Origin: Solea solea
Lineage: Eukaryota; Chordata; Actinopteri; Pleuronectiformes; Soleidae
Assembly (NCBI RefSeq): GCF_958295425.1
Contig: NC_081152.1
Coordinates: forward strand, 704,001-768,000
Reading direction: 5' to 3'
DNA length: 64,000 bases
Part shown: one piece after another, positions 32,979 through 44,885 of the stretch
How the letters are laid out: the number at the start of each line of letters is the position of its first letter
Numbering within the stretch: the stretch's first letter is position 1
Made by a program: the position numbers and the translations under genes
Notes under the pieces: model-generated
The model's input: only the letters and a program-made list of their open reading frames with translations
What the model was told of the DNA's origin: nothing
The model's database searches: none

Positions 32979-32990
32979 CTGTTGCCACAC
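32421..32990. repeat. 570-bp CTG/TTG/TCG/CGG trinucleotide tract
   Basis: About 190 triplets in a single register: mainly CTG with TTG, TCG and CGG interruptions, forming larger units such as TGCTGTCGTTGCTGCTGTTG that are themselves repeated. All six frames are open over long stretches (poly-Leu, Gln, Ala, Ser/Asn), which reflects the triplet composition. There is no flanking gene structure. Confidence 0.97.
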
Positions 32991-33217
32991 ACAGGTCATT
33001 TGTACGTCAGGTTTTCATGCTCGTTCCTGTGGAGTCGATGCTTTCACTGATGACATGAGCCATGCTGGAGTTTCCTTTGTTTCCTGCTGATTCTTGTGTT
33101 TGCTGCACATGAACAGCGTCAGTGTTTAATTGCACAACATGAAAGGAAAGAATAGTTTCCTGTTGAGTTACTATTGTGAGCACAGACATCACAGACTGAG
33201 CTGCACTGAATCTAAGT

Positions 33218-33246
33218 CTCTCTGCTGCTGCTGCTGCTGCTGCTGT
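33218..33246. repeat. (CTG)8-9
   Basis: A short pure CTG run 230 bp right of the large tract. Confidence 0.93.
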
Positions 33247-34183
33247 CAAGTGAGTCACTGGAAAATGACAGACATAATCTCTGTGGATGCTTCAGATTAT
33301 TGTCTCCATGGTTACTGGTTGAAATGTATGTATATATGTATGTATGTGAAGTCCAGTCTTTGCTTCAAGTATGAAAGAAAAAGTCAATAAAATTGAAATA
33401 TAACTGAATAAAAGTCAATGAAAGACCAGAACTTTGTCATTTTACTGCTTTAAGTATTTGAAATACTTTTATTTGCTACCAGCTCATCTCACATTCCTTG
33501 ATGTGAAGAATCATTTTCAACGCTTGTGGGACGTTTTTATTATTATCTTTTATTTTACTGAGGTTTTTGTTACTTGTTCTTATTTTTGTGTATTCATTTT
33601 TGATTCTAATGTTATTATATTGCACCGAGCAGTGAAAGTAAAATCCCCTGCAGCTGAAAGCATCTTAGTTTATAATAATAATAATAATGATGATGATGAT
33701 GATGATGATGAATATAGAATTTGCACAAACTGTTGAAAGTGTCATATTTTGCACACTGAAGGAAAATGATTACGTGTAATTATTTATCCTCCTTGACGGT
33801 AGAAAAAGCTGCTGTGTCATATTTAACTGTAATGACTCAGCAGGTTTTCCACATCATTCACCACACGCTCATGAATTTTAATTTGTGCAGAAGCAGATGT
33901 CGTTTGTTTCAACATGTTTTAAGAAAACTGCTCCTCGTCTCGACAGATACTGAAAAAATAATCACTGCTTATGAAGCGAAAACACACTTTTTACTTTTTA
34001 TAAACTGTTTGAATTATTGCACATTTCATCTCCTTTATTATTTATCCATTACGTTTGGTTTTCTGACAAATTCTGACAAAACACAGTGAATGCAGTCATA
34101 TTCTAACAAAACTATGATTTCAGTCTTTCACTGTGATAAATCACAATACTGTGGTTTCAGACACAGCTATGGTGTCGTTATAT
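33247..34183. other. Unique sequence with an (ATA)n(ATG)n patch
   Basis: ATA/ATG trinucleotides at 33674-33710. Frames of 86-107 codons have no recognisable domain. Confidence 0.45.
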
Positions 34184-34222
34184 AGAGTTTCACTGTTAAA
34201 CAGGATTTAACAGTGAAACTCT
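34184..34222. repeat. Perfect 17-bp hairpin, 5-nt loop
   Basis: AGAGTTTCACTGTTAAA (34184-34200) pairs exactly with TTTAACAGTGAAACTCT (34206-34222); the loop is CAGGA. Confidence 0.93.
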
Positions 34223-34957
34223 TTTATATTTATACAGGAACACAGTTACATTTACATAATTACAGCCACAACCAATTCATGAATTGATTATGAATTGATT
34301 TCTAAATTGATCACCACTGCTTCAACAAGCTGCTGGACAACAGTGAGTTTTAGGGTTAGGATTAGGATTAGCTCCACCCGATGCTAAATGGGTTTAGAGC
34401 TGAGTGAGTGAGAGGAGGTTTGATGAATTATTGAGAACACAATGATTTTGACTGGTCGGACTGAGAACGGGAGCTGGAACCTGGTCCTGAACAGATCAAC
34501 ATGTCCACGAGTCACACCGGACAAAACACCACAGCTGGAGTGAAGCGGCTTCACACTGAAATAATGTTGATCTTCAGATTCTGAACATGTTTTTTCAGCA
34601 AAATCACTTTCAATCTTTTGCGATTTTCTTTTCAAAAGCTCAAAAAGGGTCATGGGAATATTTTCAATGGCTCTGAGTCTGAAAAGACTTTCAGGTTTTA
34701 TGAAGTGCATTAACATTTTCTGCTAAAGCTGCTAAAGAAAACCTGCAGGGACTAAGTGATGGCTCATCATCTACATCCACTCACATGAGATGAAAATATT
34801 ATTCAGTCTCTTCACCGCGCATGCATGGGTCTGTGTGAATACATGAATGTATATTCCTGCACTGCTGTGATCTTCACACATGAACTGAATACTGTATGAA
34901 AGTGAACATGTTTGTACAGTCGTCAGCTAAAGATTGACTTATTCTAGCGTCGCCACT
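34223..34957. other. Unique sequence, nothing recognised
   Basis: A degenerate TTAGGG-like run, AGGGTTAGGATTAGGATTAG, occurs at 34352-34371. It is too short and irregular to be telomeric. No gene recognised. Confidence 0.4.
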
Positions 34958-35757
34958 TAAACCACGGCACTTTATTCACACACTGCAGGCTGATACACAG
35001 CCTCTCTGATTATTGTGCGGCTCTCACAATAAGAGGAATAAGTCACAATATGCAGGTGACAGAGATATTGTCTCAATAAAAAAACATCTGCACAAAGCAA
35101 GCAGATCCACTTTTCTATGTTGATAAGAGCATTAAATGACAAGAAATAATGGGACACAAAGAAATCAAGGGACATTTAAAATAGATACAAATGTGACATT
35201 AATGCGATTAATCGCGAGTTGACTATGACGTTAATGCGATTAATCGCGAGTTGACTATGACGTTAATGCGATTAATCGCGAGTTAACTATGACGTTAATG
35301 CGATTAATCGCGAGTTGACTATGACGTTAATGCGATTAATCGCGAGTTAACTATGACGTTAATGCGATTAATCGCGAGTTGACTATGACGTTAATGCGAT
35401 TAATCGCGAGTTGACTATGACGTTAATGCGATTAATCGCGAGTTAACTATGACGTTAATGCGATTAATTGCGAGTTAACTATGACGCTAATGCGATTAAT
35501 CGCGAGTTGACTATGACGTTAATGCGATTAATCGCGAGTTAACTATGACGTTAATGCGATTAATCGCGAGTTAACTATGACGTTAATGCGATTAATCGCG
35601 AGTTAACTATGGCGTTAATGCGATTAATCGCGAGTTAACTATGGCGTTAATGCGGTTAATCGTGAGTTAACTATGACGTTAATGCGATTTATCGTGAGTT
35701 AACTATGACATTAATGCGATTAATCGCGATTCGATATTTGAATCGTTTGACAGCACT
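34958..35757 (+). mobile_element. GTTATTAACG/GATTAATCGC element with expanded 32-bp array
   Basis: The left part (AACCACGGCACTTTATTCAC onward) matches the interior of the 16.6-kb copy, so this copy lacks its left end. The right terminus TTTGACAGCACTA is at 35745-35757. Between them, 35193-35722 is an array of about 16 units GACGTTAATGCGATTAATCG-CGAGTTAACTAT (32 bp). No coding capacity. Confidence 0.75.
35193..35722 (+). repeat. 32-bp array inside a transposon, about 16 units
   Basis: Each monomer contains GCGATTAATCGC, a perfect 12-bp palindrome, and usually GTTAAC. The main variation is GAGTTAACTAT or GAGTTGACTAT; the last units decay. Confidence 0.95.
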
Positions 35758-36431
35758 ACTTTATCTGTATGGAGCTCTGGACGTCACGTGACTACGGTTC
35801 TGTCGAAGCGTAAACAATCTTTTTCTTTGTTCTTTCGAAACGTTTCCCTGTAAACACGGCATTGTCTCAAAACGCTGTAGTACATAAACCAGGCCTGTGA
35901 GAGGCGCTGTTACACTGCTACACCAAGAAGACTTTAAAGTGCGTTGTTAAAGTACTGTGAGCGTTAGCATTGTTTTTCACTTGTAGTTTTATTAATTGAA
36001 GCCCATTTATTCTCCATGTTCGTCCGTTTTACGTCCATAACACAATCTCACAGTCACTGCCCGACATAAACCTCTGTGCGTCTGTTGTGTTGGTTTGGCC
36101 AATACTTCCTCTAGAGGGCAGTGCTGAGTACAAAGTTGCATCAACAAACACGGCGACCATTGAAGAGGTGATTTTAATGTGTTTGATCCAAAATAGACTG
36201 AAACACAAGTGAATTTGGTGGCGGTGGAATAAGATTAAGACCACTTTCATTTTGTTGTTCTTGACTCTTTACTGCCCCCACTATTTCTGATGGTATTGCA
36301 CCATTTCATCTGTCAGCGTTGGCTCGTCTGCGCGTCGAGGAGCGCGACGGCGGACGAAATGAACGCAAAGTCCAGAACAAAGGGGGATAAATGAGCCTTT
36401 AGTCCTTGTCACTGCTGCAGGGTTAGGGTAC
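35758..36431. other. Probable diverged repeat, no gene
   Basis: ACGTCACGTGACTACGGTTC and CAAAACGCTGTAGTACATAA look like parts of a fish interspersed repeat, but I cannot define its ends. The 73-codon frame at 36029-36250 is not recognisable. Confidence 0.3.
36108..36123 (+). promoter_or_regulatory. CTCF-type motif
   Basis: CCTCTAGAGGGCAGTG fits the CTCF core at 15 of 16 positions; only position 3 differs. Confidence 0.45.
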
Positions 36432-36469
36432 AATGCTGGATTATAGTGAACAGACTATAATCCAGCATT
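36432..36469. repeat. Perfect 16-bp hairpin, 6-nt loop
   Basis: AATGCTGGATTATAGT (36432-36447) pairs exactly with ACTATAATCCAGCATT (36454-36469); the loop is GAACAG. Confidence 0.93.
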
Positions 36470-36660
36470 TAACTGACAGATTACAGGAAACAGTGAAGCT
36501 GGATGATTGAAAACCAGGAGGCGATCGTGAATAAAGTCAATTAAGACCCACATGAACGTTTTCACTGCTCCACTGAGTCTCCGCCGTCATCACTCACCTC
36601 TGTGACAGGGTGAATTTGACTGCTGGCAAACAAGTGTGAAAACAGTTGTCAATGGAGTGT

Positions 36661-36662
<2 letters not shown>

Positions 36663-36701
<39 letters not shown>
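36663..36701. repeat. (CA)19 microsatellite
   Basis: Uninterrupted CA tract. Confidence 0.96.
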
Positions 36702-36702
<1 letters not shown>

Positions 36703-37270
36703 GTGCTGGCTCGTCTCTTATTCATTCGCTCCAAACCAAAGACTGAGCACAATTATGTCAGCGCAGGATTCTCCCTGCAGCCAAAGTCCACGGGCCAAAA
36801 ATCAATGCCTGCTTATCTCGTCTGGTGTCACACGAGCAGAGCGGCAGTTAGGAGAGTGTGCGTCTCCACAGAGACACTGATGCACGAGCAGACTGGGACT
36901 TTTATGCTGCACAGAGTCTGGTCAACACATTCACTAACCCTCGCGGCACAGGAGGCCATTAATGGTTCATACCCGTGAGCCGGAGGCAGAGCCGTCACTC
37001 CGGCTCCTTCTCTGAGCCACAGAGACACAACGCTGCTTCCAGGCAAACGTGAATGAATCCCACCGAGGGGAGAGAGAGAGAAGCTGAAATGTGAAACGTG
37101 GTGAGCTCATGCAGAGTTAAGTGGACGCTTGTCTGCGGGGACCATTCAGAGCTCTACAGTTAACTCATCATCCACTCCAGCAAAAACACGCACATTCAGA
37201 ATAATGAGCATCGTCGACGTGAGTCACCTCACCTCTGGATATAATCATCATCACAAAGCCACCAACACCT
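36702..37270. other. Unique sequence, nothing recognised
   Basis: The 110-codon frame at 36646-36978 begins in the CA tract and has no recognisable domain. Composition here is more balanced than in the flanks, with a TTAATGG motif near 36958, so a conserved non-coding element is possible but unproven. Confidence 0.35.
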
Positions 37271-37487
37271 CCCACACACACACTCACACACACACACACA
37301 CACACAGTGGCAATAACTCACTCAGTGATTTCACACCAGACAGACGGTGGCTTCTGGAAAACATCTGTCTAACCTCTGCTACAGTATACACACACACACA
37401 CACACAGATAAAGATGTTATTCTGTGTTTCCATCACGGTACATATATATATACATATGTACCAAACTATATATATATGCATAATTCT

Positions 37488-37529
<42 letters not shown>

Positions 37530-37580
37530 TATATATTGTATACATATATACAGTATATACATATATATATATATGTACAT
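37271..37580. repeat. CA tracts and a 140-bp AT repeat
   Basis: CA runs at 37275-37306 and 37388-37406, then AT repeats with GCAT and GTAC interruptions at 37440-37580. Confidence 0.93.
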
Positions 37581-37843
37581 TTGTTTCAGCAGTGACGCTT
37601 TTCTTCTGCTCGGCTCTAAATGAATGAATGAATGTTTTAAATGGACTCCATGAGCGTCGCTGCTGTGCTTTTTAAATAAAAACAACAGTAATTCACATGT
37701 ACAGTACATTACAGGTTGTTTCAGATCTCAGGAGAACATTTCCACCGAGTGTCAGTGAACGCATCACAGCCTCACACTCACTTTTTAAACTTTATGGTAA
37801 ATGAATTGACACGACTACATTTGAGCTGGAGGGAATTACGTCG

Positions 37844-37876
<33 letters not shown>
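37844..37876. repeat. (ATC)11
   Basis: Pure CAT/ATC trinucleotide run. Confidence 0.95.
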
Positions 37877-38261
37877 CAAACACAGTTGATCTCTTCTTGG
37901 TGATAAGACGACGTGAACATGTCGCCTGTGTTTATCTGCACTGAGCAGCACAAAGACTTTGACTTTAATGATTCTCATATTTAAGGAGATTATTATCATC
38001 CGTCTTATTTAACGTTAAAAATGCGGCTGTTTTTACAAAAATAGGAACTTAAATCGTTGCTTCATATCAGAGATAATACGTTTTCACTCAAGCGTTTTGT
38101 TGTGTTTCACACGTGTTCCTTTAAAGTTCTGACGTTGTTAATATTAAAGTAGAAAAGAATGAAATGAAAGGGTGAGAATGAGTCGGTGAGTCCACAAGTT
38201 GGTCTGCTGTTTTTATAAACAGCATTTACACAATGATGTGACCATTTAACGCCATTTAACA

Positions 38262-38370
38262 GACACACACACACGCACACACAGACACACACACGCTCGC
38301 ACATACACACACACACGCAGACACACACTCGCACATACACACACACGCGCGCACAGACACACACACACAG
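38262..38370. repeat. (CA)n with CG and GA interruptions
   Basis: About 108 bp of CA with CGCA, CAGA and CTCG interruptions. Two sub-blocks about 50 bp apart are similar. Confidence 0.93.
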
Positions 38371-39812
38371 AATCAGATTATTGTCAAGTAAAATTTTCAT
38401 TATACAAGGACCAGAAACAGCATAAATAGTATAGAGCAGTATTTTTTATTAATACTCATGGAATTCATTAGTATAAATATGTTAATAACACCTTTTAACA
38501 CTAATATTTATGAATATTATATTACAAATTAAATAAACATAATCAGAGAGTAAAGACACATACAATAGAAATAGAAATAGAAACAAAAAGTGTGCTCATT
38601 TTTATTAGATCTGAGTAATCCCTCACTTCTGGATTACTCTGGAATAATCCCGTTCTGATTTAAATCTGCTGCTCAGTTTATGCAGTTATTTCCAAAAGTC
38701 TCTGAATTCAACAGCGATGAATGTACATGAATCATCCTCTCATGGAGCACTTCATGCTGTCACAGATATAATCTGCACCCATGCAGAACAAACAGGTTTA
38801 AAAATGTCTTTTATTCCTGCAGTAATCTGCAGTAATCTGCTTTATTCTGCGCCCGTGTTTACTCTTGTGTTTATGTGACTGTTAAATTGACCCTCAGGGG
38901 AAATAAAGACACGTTAATCCCTGCTCTCTGATCTTTAACTTCTTCTTACAGAAGACTCACAATAATTATTCATGTACGAGCAGCAGCCGTGTGTGCAGTG
39001 GAGGGTTATTATGGTCTGCTCTGCTCTAAACTCAACATCCCAGAAATGTTAAATAATATCAACGCTTCGTTTAAAGTCAGCATTAGTAAATTCCTCAAGT
39101 CTTTCTCATAAAACACAGCTGGAACAACGTCAACATAATCTGTCAGGATTACTTTTACATGGGTGGGTGGAGTCATGTCATTTTACCACAGGACATCTGA
39201 AATATTAATGGCTGATTCTTCACTCAGGATAAGAAATCTCAGTAAAACTCCCACATGTGGGCGGGGCCAATCGATTTAGGCAGCGCTACCACTTCCTGTC
39301 GTTAAACATGAAACTTAAAGCAGTCAGTGTTCGGTTTGCCACAGACCGTCCGACCGCTGAGAACAAACCTGAATACTTTCTCATGTTTGAAAATCTGCAG
39401 AAAACTCCCTGTAAACAGGATTAACACATAGACACTGCTGGTCTATTCACACGGGATTAGAATTACCAGGGATGATTTTTCCAGACCGTAATCTTTATTG
39501 ACATGAAACATTCAGACGGGACTCAGATCTCTGAGAAGCTCTGGTAATAATTATTTTACCTGGTGCTGTAAAAATATCAACTTTTTTGAACTCAGTTCAC
39601 GAAATGTAAATAAACAACTACGTATTTGACTATTTATTTAGTTTAGCTTGCTGTCATAGAGCGGTTGCCTCTGATCCGACATCGCCCCCTCCACTGTAGG
39701 CTACAGAAGAGGGCGGAGTCTGTGGGGATCTGATGGAAACTGATTGGTTTGGATATAAATGTGTGAAGTTATATTGCAGTGGAGTCACGTTGGCTGGACA
39801 CAGTGTTTTTAC
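38371..39812. other. Unique sequence, nothing recognised
   Basis: CAGTAATCTG duplicated at 38818-38839 and a 9-bp-arm dyad GAGTAATCC/GGATTACTC at 38612-38640. No gene or clear element. Confidence 0.4.
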
Positions 39813-40480
39813 TAGTGCTGACAGTTGAACGGGTTATTAACGTGTTATTAACGTGTTATTAACGGCATTAACACAAACCCATTTTAACAGCGTCAATGTT
39901 TTTATCGTGAGATTAACGTTCTTTTTAGTACTAGTAACGTTAGAAAAACACCACACTGGATCTAGCTAGACCACAAACACAACAACAGGCACGCTGCACA
40001 CACTTGTTTCCCCACATCCAAGTCATGATGTCTGCAGTGTTACCAACCAAGCTGGCAGACCCCCGAACCATGGTGAGGAGACCACCGAAGACCGCTAGCT
40101 CCTTTAGCTCGGATTAGCTCGTTACATAAAATGAGAAGAAATAATGGGACACAAAGAAATCAAGGGACATTTAAAATAGATACAAATGTGCCATTAATCG
40201 CGAGTTAACTATGACGTTAATGCGATTAATCGCGAGTTAACTATGACGTTAATGCGATTAATCGCGAGTTAACTATGACATTAATGCGATTAATCGCGAG
40301 TTAACTATGACATTAATACGATTAATCGCGAGTTAACTATGACATTAATGCGATTAACCGCGAGTTAACTATGACATTAATGCGATTAATCACGAGTTAA
40401 CTATGACATTAATGCGATTAATCTTGAGTTAACGATGACATAATGCGATTAATCGCAAGTTAACTATGACATAAATGCTA
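39813..40480 (+). mobile_element. GTTATTAACG/GATTAATCGC element with expanded 32-bp array
   Basis: The left end AGTGCTGACAGTTGAACGGG is followed by ACGTGTTATTAACGTGTTAT, the shared interior CTGGATCTAGCTAGACCACA, and then an array of about nine 32-bp units (about 40195-40480). Compared with the 16.6-kb copy, about 120 bp of interior are missing. The right terminus is not clear, so the copy is truncated in the array. Confidence 0.72.
40195..40480 (+). repeat. 32-bp array inside a transposon, about nine units
   Basis: Same monomer as at 35.2 kb (ATGCGATTAATCGCGAGTTA-ACTATGACATTA). Units are more diverged toward the right. Confidence 0.92.
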
Positions 40481-42890
40481 AACTAACTAAAACTGCCACA
40501 CCTGGTATTTAAATGGTAACACTTCAGATATTTATGTCAATTCAAGCAGAGAAATTCAGGTTAATGTTCGCTTAGAAAAGACTGGGGGACTTTGTTTGAA
40601 CTGAATAAACTGATGAATGTCAGAAGTGGGTCAGATTCATTTTGTGTTTTTCAGGGAGTTCAGACAGAAAAACGTGTAACGAGCGTCCTCTCATGTGCAG
40701 GACATTCACTCATGAGTCTTTGTTGTTGCACTTGCTTTTCTTTTCCCCAAGGATCCTATATGCAGGATCAGCACGTATATATTTTATTTTTATTTTTTTT
40801 ACCTCTTTGTCCTCCATTTACTGCATGTCCTTGCACAGTCGTGTCTCATTGTAATAAGAAAAGAGACGAAACGGGACGACGGTGAGTTTGACATTGGTAA
40901 AAGCTGCAGAATATTACCATGAATGTCCGTAGTTCACAGTGAAATGAGAGGATTTTTACAGAAAACACAAACATGGTTCTGTGATACACAAATGACCCTG
41001 GAAATGAGCCTTTAAGAAACCAGGCATGAATTTGTGATCCCTGATAAAAACACCACACTTTGACCTCTCTTCTCACTTCAGACTGTAACAATGTACACAG
41101 AATAAAAGAAAGGGCAGCTAGAAATTCACACTGGGGCTGACACAGTTTATCACATTAATAACATGTCAAATATCCAGGAAAACGTGAGGGTGAAAAGTTC
41201 AAACTCGAACCCTAAAAACCTGTTTCAGCTCAAAGTATATGACCTAGAAGTGCATCAGACTGTCTGACTGTCTGTCCCCTCCAAAAGGGACGAGACTAAA
41301 CTCAGACTTTGTTACAAGGCGCTTCCTCATTTCTCAGGCTAAAAATAGCAGCAAGTGTTTTAAGAGAAAAGATAAAATGGTACAAATTTAACTATGAAAT
41401 CCTGTTCAGGAATGATTAAAGTAAAATGGATGTAAAAATAGATGAAAATATTGCACATATTGTTAATGTTGCACAGCAATAATCAACTATCAAAGTAGCT
41501 GAACATATCTCGTAATATATCAAAACTAAATGTTTGGCCTCACTGGGGACTGCATTACCACGCAGTCCAGCAGAGGGCGCTGTGAGCACAGCATGGCCTT
41601 ATTTGTAGTCGGAACTCCCTCAACACCGACATGAGACACTGATCCTTACTGTTTATTTGACTTCTCTCAGATTGTTTCCCAGTTTAAATATTAATGTTTC
41701 ATTTGTGACGGTTTACATGATATCGACTGGTTTTGCAAACAACTGCTGACAACTTCTTCCATTCTGACTTCTGAATTGAAGCACGGTGAACTGTGGGTGC
41801 GACGTCGCTCCTGATTCTGTTTAACATTAGATTCCATCTGCTTTACTGTATAACTGTATAAGTTGTTTTGAAGGACTGAAGGACACGAGCTAAACTGTCC
41901 TGAGAGAACGATCATGACACTAAAGAATTGGAAACTGCTGACTCGCATGTTAGCTTAGCTGTTAGCTGCACGTGACTTAGAGTAATAACAAATAATCGTC
42001 AAAGGACTAACATGTCACATGATACTTGTTCACGACAGCACCTGTATATACAAATATTCAAAGTGGAGTTTCATTCACTAACTTCTTCAGTACTTTGAGG
42101 TGAAGTGGAAAAAAATGGCTTTGGGCAAAAGTCTCTCAACCTGAATGAAGAAGTGATGAGTGAGGACTCAGCAGAACAGCCTCTCCTCACAGCTGCACAT
42201 CAAGTCTGACCATGGAACAAAAAACTAAGCAACAGAACCAATAAATCCTTTTATCCTGCAGTGAAATTGAAAATATATAGGATGCTTCAGCATGACAGGG
42301 ATGTGACAAATAACATCTGTCAGGTGTGTGGATTTCATCCAGTTGCGTGGTTGGTTGTCCGCCACCATCTTTGTGATCATCAGCTTCACACTGTATCTGT
42401 GGAGTTTGGGTCTGGAAACCTCAGAGGAAACATCAGAACCTTCCTCAACGGAAGCCCGTCCTGAACGTTCATCGTCACCACACTGATGCAGCGTGTTTGG
42501 TGGATGAGGAGAAGTGGGCTTCATGCAACATTACCTCACCAATGACTCAACATCTGCTGGAGGAGATTAACGCCTCTCTGCTAATGACGCTAGCATCAGA
42601 TCCCTGTGCTGGACATGGTCTTGTTTAGCTGCTGAGGCCAGTATCTCTCTAACTATCTCTCTATCAGAGGTGTTCGCTCAGTTGTTCCAACGCCTCGCTG
42701 CCTTCACCAGCATGTTAATCATCTGCTAAACAAAGACCCAGTGGAGAACAGCAGCTGTGGGCTGAGGAGATGAACTCTGACCCGCCTCCTGACGAAGGTC
42801 TGGGAGACACGGAGGAATGTTGGCAACAGGCAACTGTAAATAAACTGGAGCGTCAAACACTCGTGTACAAGCTATGACAAAGCAGTCATT
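40481..42890. other. Unique sequence, no gene recognised
   Basis: Several frames of 67-99 codons (40592-40885, 41691-41948, 42225-42524) lack recognisable domains. A CTCF-type motif lies at 41.57 kb. The 42.1-42.85 kb stretch is less AT-rich and could contain old element or gene debris that I cannot identify. Confidence 0.4.
41567..41582 (+). promoter_or_regulatory. CTCF-type motif, full consensus match
   Basis: CCAGCAGAGGGCGCTG matches the CTCF core CCASYAGRKGGCRSTV at all 16 positions, in sequence that otherwise looks unique. Of the four such motifs it is the best candidate for a real insulator or loop anchor. Confidence 0.6.
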
Positions 42891-42894
42891 TACT

Positions 42895-43005
42895 CAGGGT
42901 TCTCAAACTTTGGTTGACATAAAATTCAAGGACCAATTCCCTCAAATTCAAGGACAGAAAGTGGTGACACAGCTTAAGAGCTTCGTCCATAGCGTCCACT
43001 TTTAT
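42895..43005. mobile_element. ATTCAAGGAC interspersed repeat fragment
   Basis: CAGGGTTCTCAAACTTTGG, AAAATTCAAGGACCAATTCC and AAATTCAAGGACAGAAAG are of a fish repeat type built on ATTCAAGGAC. A relative is at 60.4 kb. The class is not assigned. Confidence 0.45.
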
Positions 43006-44205
43006 TGATTTGCAGCATGCTCTCCATGTGGACAAGTGATTGTCCTTGGGACGTTGGTCAAAGTCAGTGTTTGTCATTTTTCTTTGGTGAGACAGAGGTC
43101 TTGGAATTTTCATTTCCCAGGCATCATGTTGTCATTTTCTCTCTCTTGCTTAGCGTTAATCGCTCATTGTATCCACATTTCTGCATCAGTTACGCCATGT
43201 TTATAATTCTACAATAATGTCATTCATGCAGGCAGCAGCAGAGATTTATACTGAAAAAAATGCATTCATTATAGTGTAATAATTGTAATGACTGCTAATG
43301 ATAATAATAATAGCCTTGAAACTGGATCTGGATCCTGCAGCCTACATGTTCAGGAACATACTTTTCATTTGTCTTAATTGTTTCACCATGTTGTTTGTTT
43401 ACGTTCCTTACGTTGTCATTGGTCAACGTCCACAAACAAAAAAAACAAAAACATGCCAGACTTCCTGTCAGGAGGCGTCCGAGGCGTAGCCTTGACTGTC
43501 TTTCACTATGACACAGAACAAGAGATGGAACCTTCCCCAAACTCCACATCAGTCAGACCAGTGACGTCCATGTTTCACTGCGCCACAAAACAACCAAAGA
43601 TCTGCCACTGTTGTATTTACATTTACAGAGAACAACCTTTCCACTGTCTCACTCCATAAAAACAAATTACACAAGCCAAAAAGCAATGTAGCGTTCATGT
43701 CAGCGTCATATTGATAAAAGGCTTCAACTCTAACATGGACTTTGGGCTGTTTTTATGTTTGGACTCTGTTTCAACAAAAGAAATTGTAAGTGCGGCACAG
43801 AACATAAAATCCTTCCCAAAAAAACCACATCAAGATTTCAGCCACTGCTCTTCACACATGTGTGTAAATGCTTCTCTGAGTTGTCACATTGACACATTCA
43901 GCAACTAAAGGAAGGAAGAATTCTTTTCCTTTTTCCTCCCGAGTTTCATTAGCTTGACACAATCATTCATGAAATGACATTTAAATGACTATCATTAACC
44001 TTTATTTTAGAGCTATAATTAACATAGATCACTTTGACTACTCCCACTTTACAACACAACAAGACAGTGAGACGCGAATCAAATCATAGTGTATGTGTCA
44101 ACATGATAAGTTCAGGTGTTTCAACTCATTAGCGTGTGATGATGATGATATTTGTGTGGAGTCTAACCTTTAATCTGGTGCCTAATATTAGCCTGAGCAC
44201 TGATG
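43006..44205. other. Unique sequence, nothing recognised
   Basis: Frames of 63-93 codons without recognisable domains; AT-rich with an A-rich patch near 43438-43452. Confidence 0.4.
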
Positions 44206-44206
44206 A

Positions 44207-44236
44207 AGACACACACACACACACACACACACACAC
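44207..44236. repeat. (CA)14 microsatellite
   Basis: Uninterrupted CA tract. Confidence 0.95.
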
Positions 44237-44364
44237 TATGATAAATGATGGTAAGTTAATGCATCTTTGGAAATGTTTATTTTTTGTTGATCTCTTTAAA
44301 TATACACATTTGTATGTCACTAAATTAAAGACTGAAATGTAATTAAAATGACTTGGCTGAACTA

Positions 44365-44885
44365 ATGACATTCTAATAAGTGGTTAGCCTACTTTGTGTT
44401 TAGTGACTAAACATTAGCATATTAGCATTGTCATTATCATGTTAACATTGACTGTGATATTAGCATTAAACTCAAAGGGCCACTTCTGCTGTCGACTGTA
44501 TTTAATACTTTAATAGACGTGCTACACTATTTTTTTATATGACATTCTAATACGCAGTTAGCCTGCTTTGTATTTAATGCTAATAAATATGAAGACAAGA
44601 GCTAGTTTTAGCCAGATAGCCGTGTCACACAGAGCTGCTAGCATGCCTGTAGAATCAGTTTGATACGTTAACGTGCTAATAATCTGTTTTTGTAACTACT
44701 AGCAAAGCTAATAATATGCTAATAAGCAGTTACTCTACTTTGTCTTTAATGCTGGTAAATATAAAATATGAACATGAGAGTAAATGTTAGCATGTTAGCT
44801 GTGTCATCGTAATCACATTAGTATGGTAATGTTAGCACTAAACACAACTAGCATGCCTGTGGACTGTGTTTGATACTTGTATTAA
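44365..44885. mobile_element. Three diverged tandem copies of a TTAGCAT-rich repeat
   Basis: The phrase TAGCCTGCTTTGTATTTAAT and its variants recur near 44386, 44561 and 44732, giving a period of about 170-176 bp. Each copy has TTAGCAT/TAGCATG motifs and a GCTAGCATGCCTGT-like block. Repeats of this kind (CACAGAGCTGCTAGCATG) are common in teleosts. No terminal structure was seen. Confidence 0.6.

Noticed and set aside
32339..33050. Poly-Gln, poly-Ala, poly-Leu and Ser/Asn proteins
   Set aside because: All frames of a single-register triplet tract are open; no flanking exon.
34352..34371. Telomere-like TTAGGG/TTAGGA run
   Set aside because: Only three or four degenerate units; the short CCCTAA pair near 49775 is likewise too small.
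36646..36978. 110-codon frame beginning in a CA repeat
   Set aside because: The start codon lies just before the microsatellite and no domain is visible after it.
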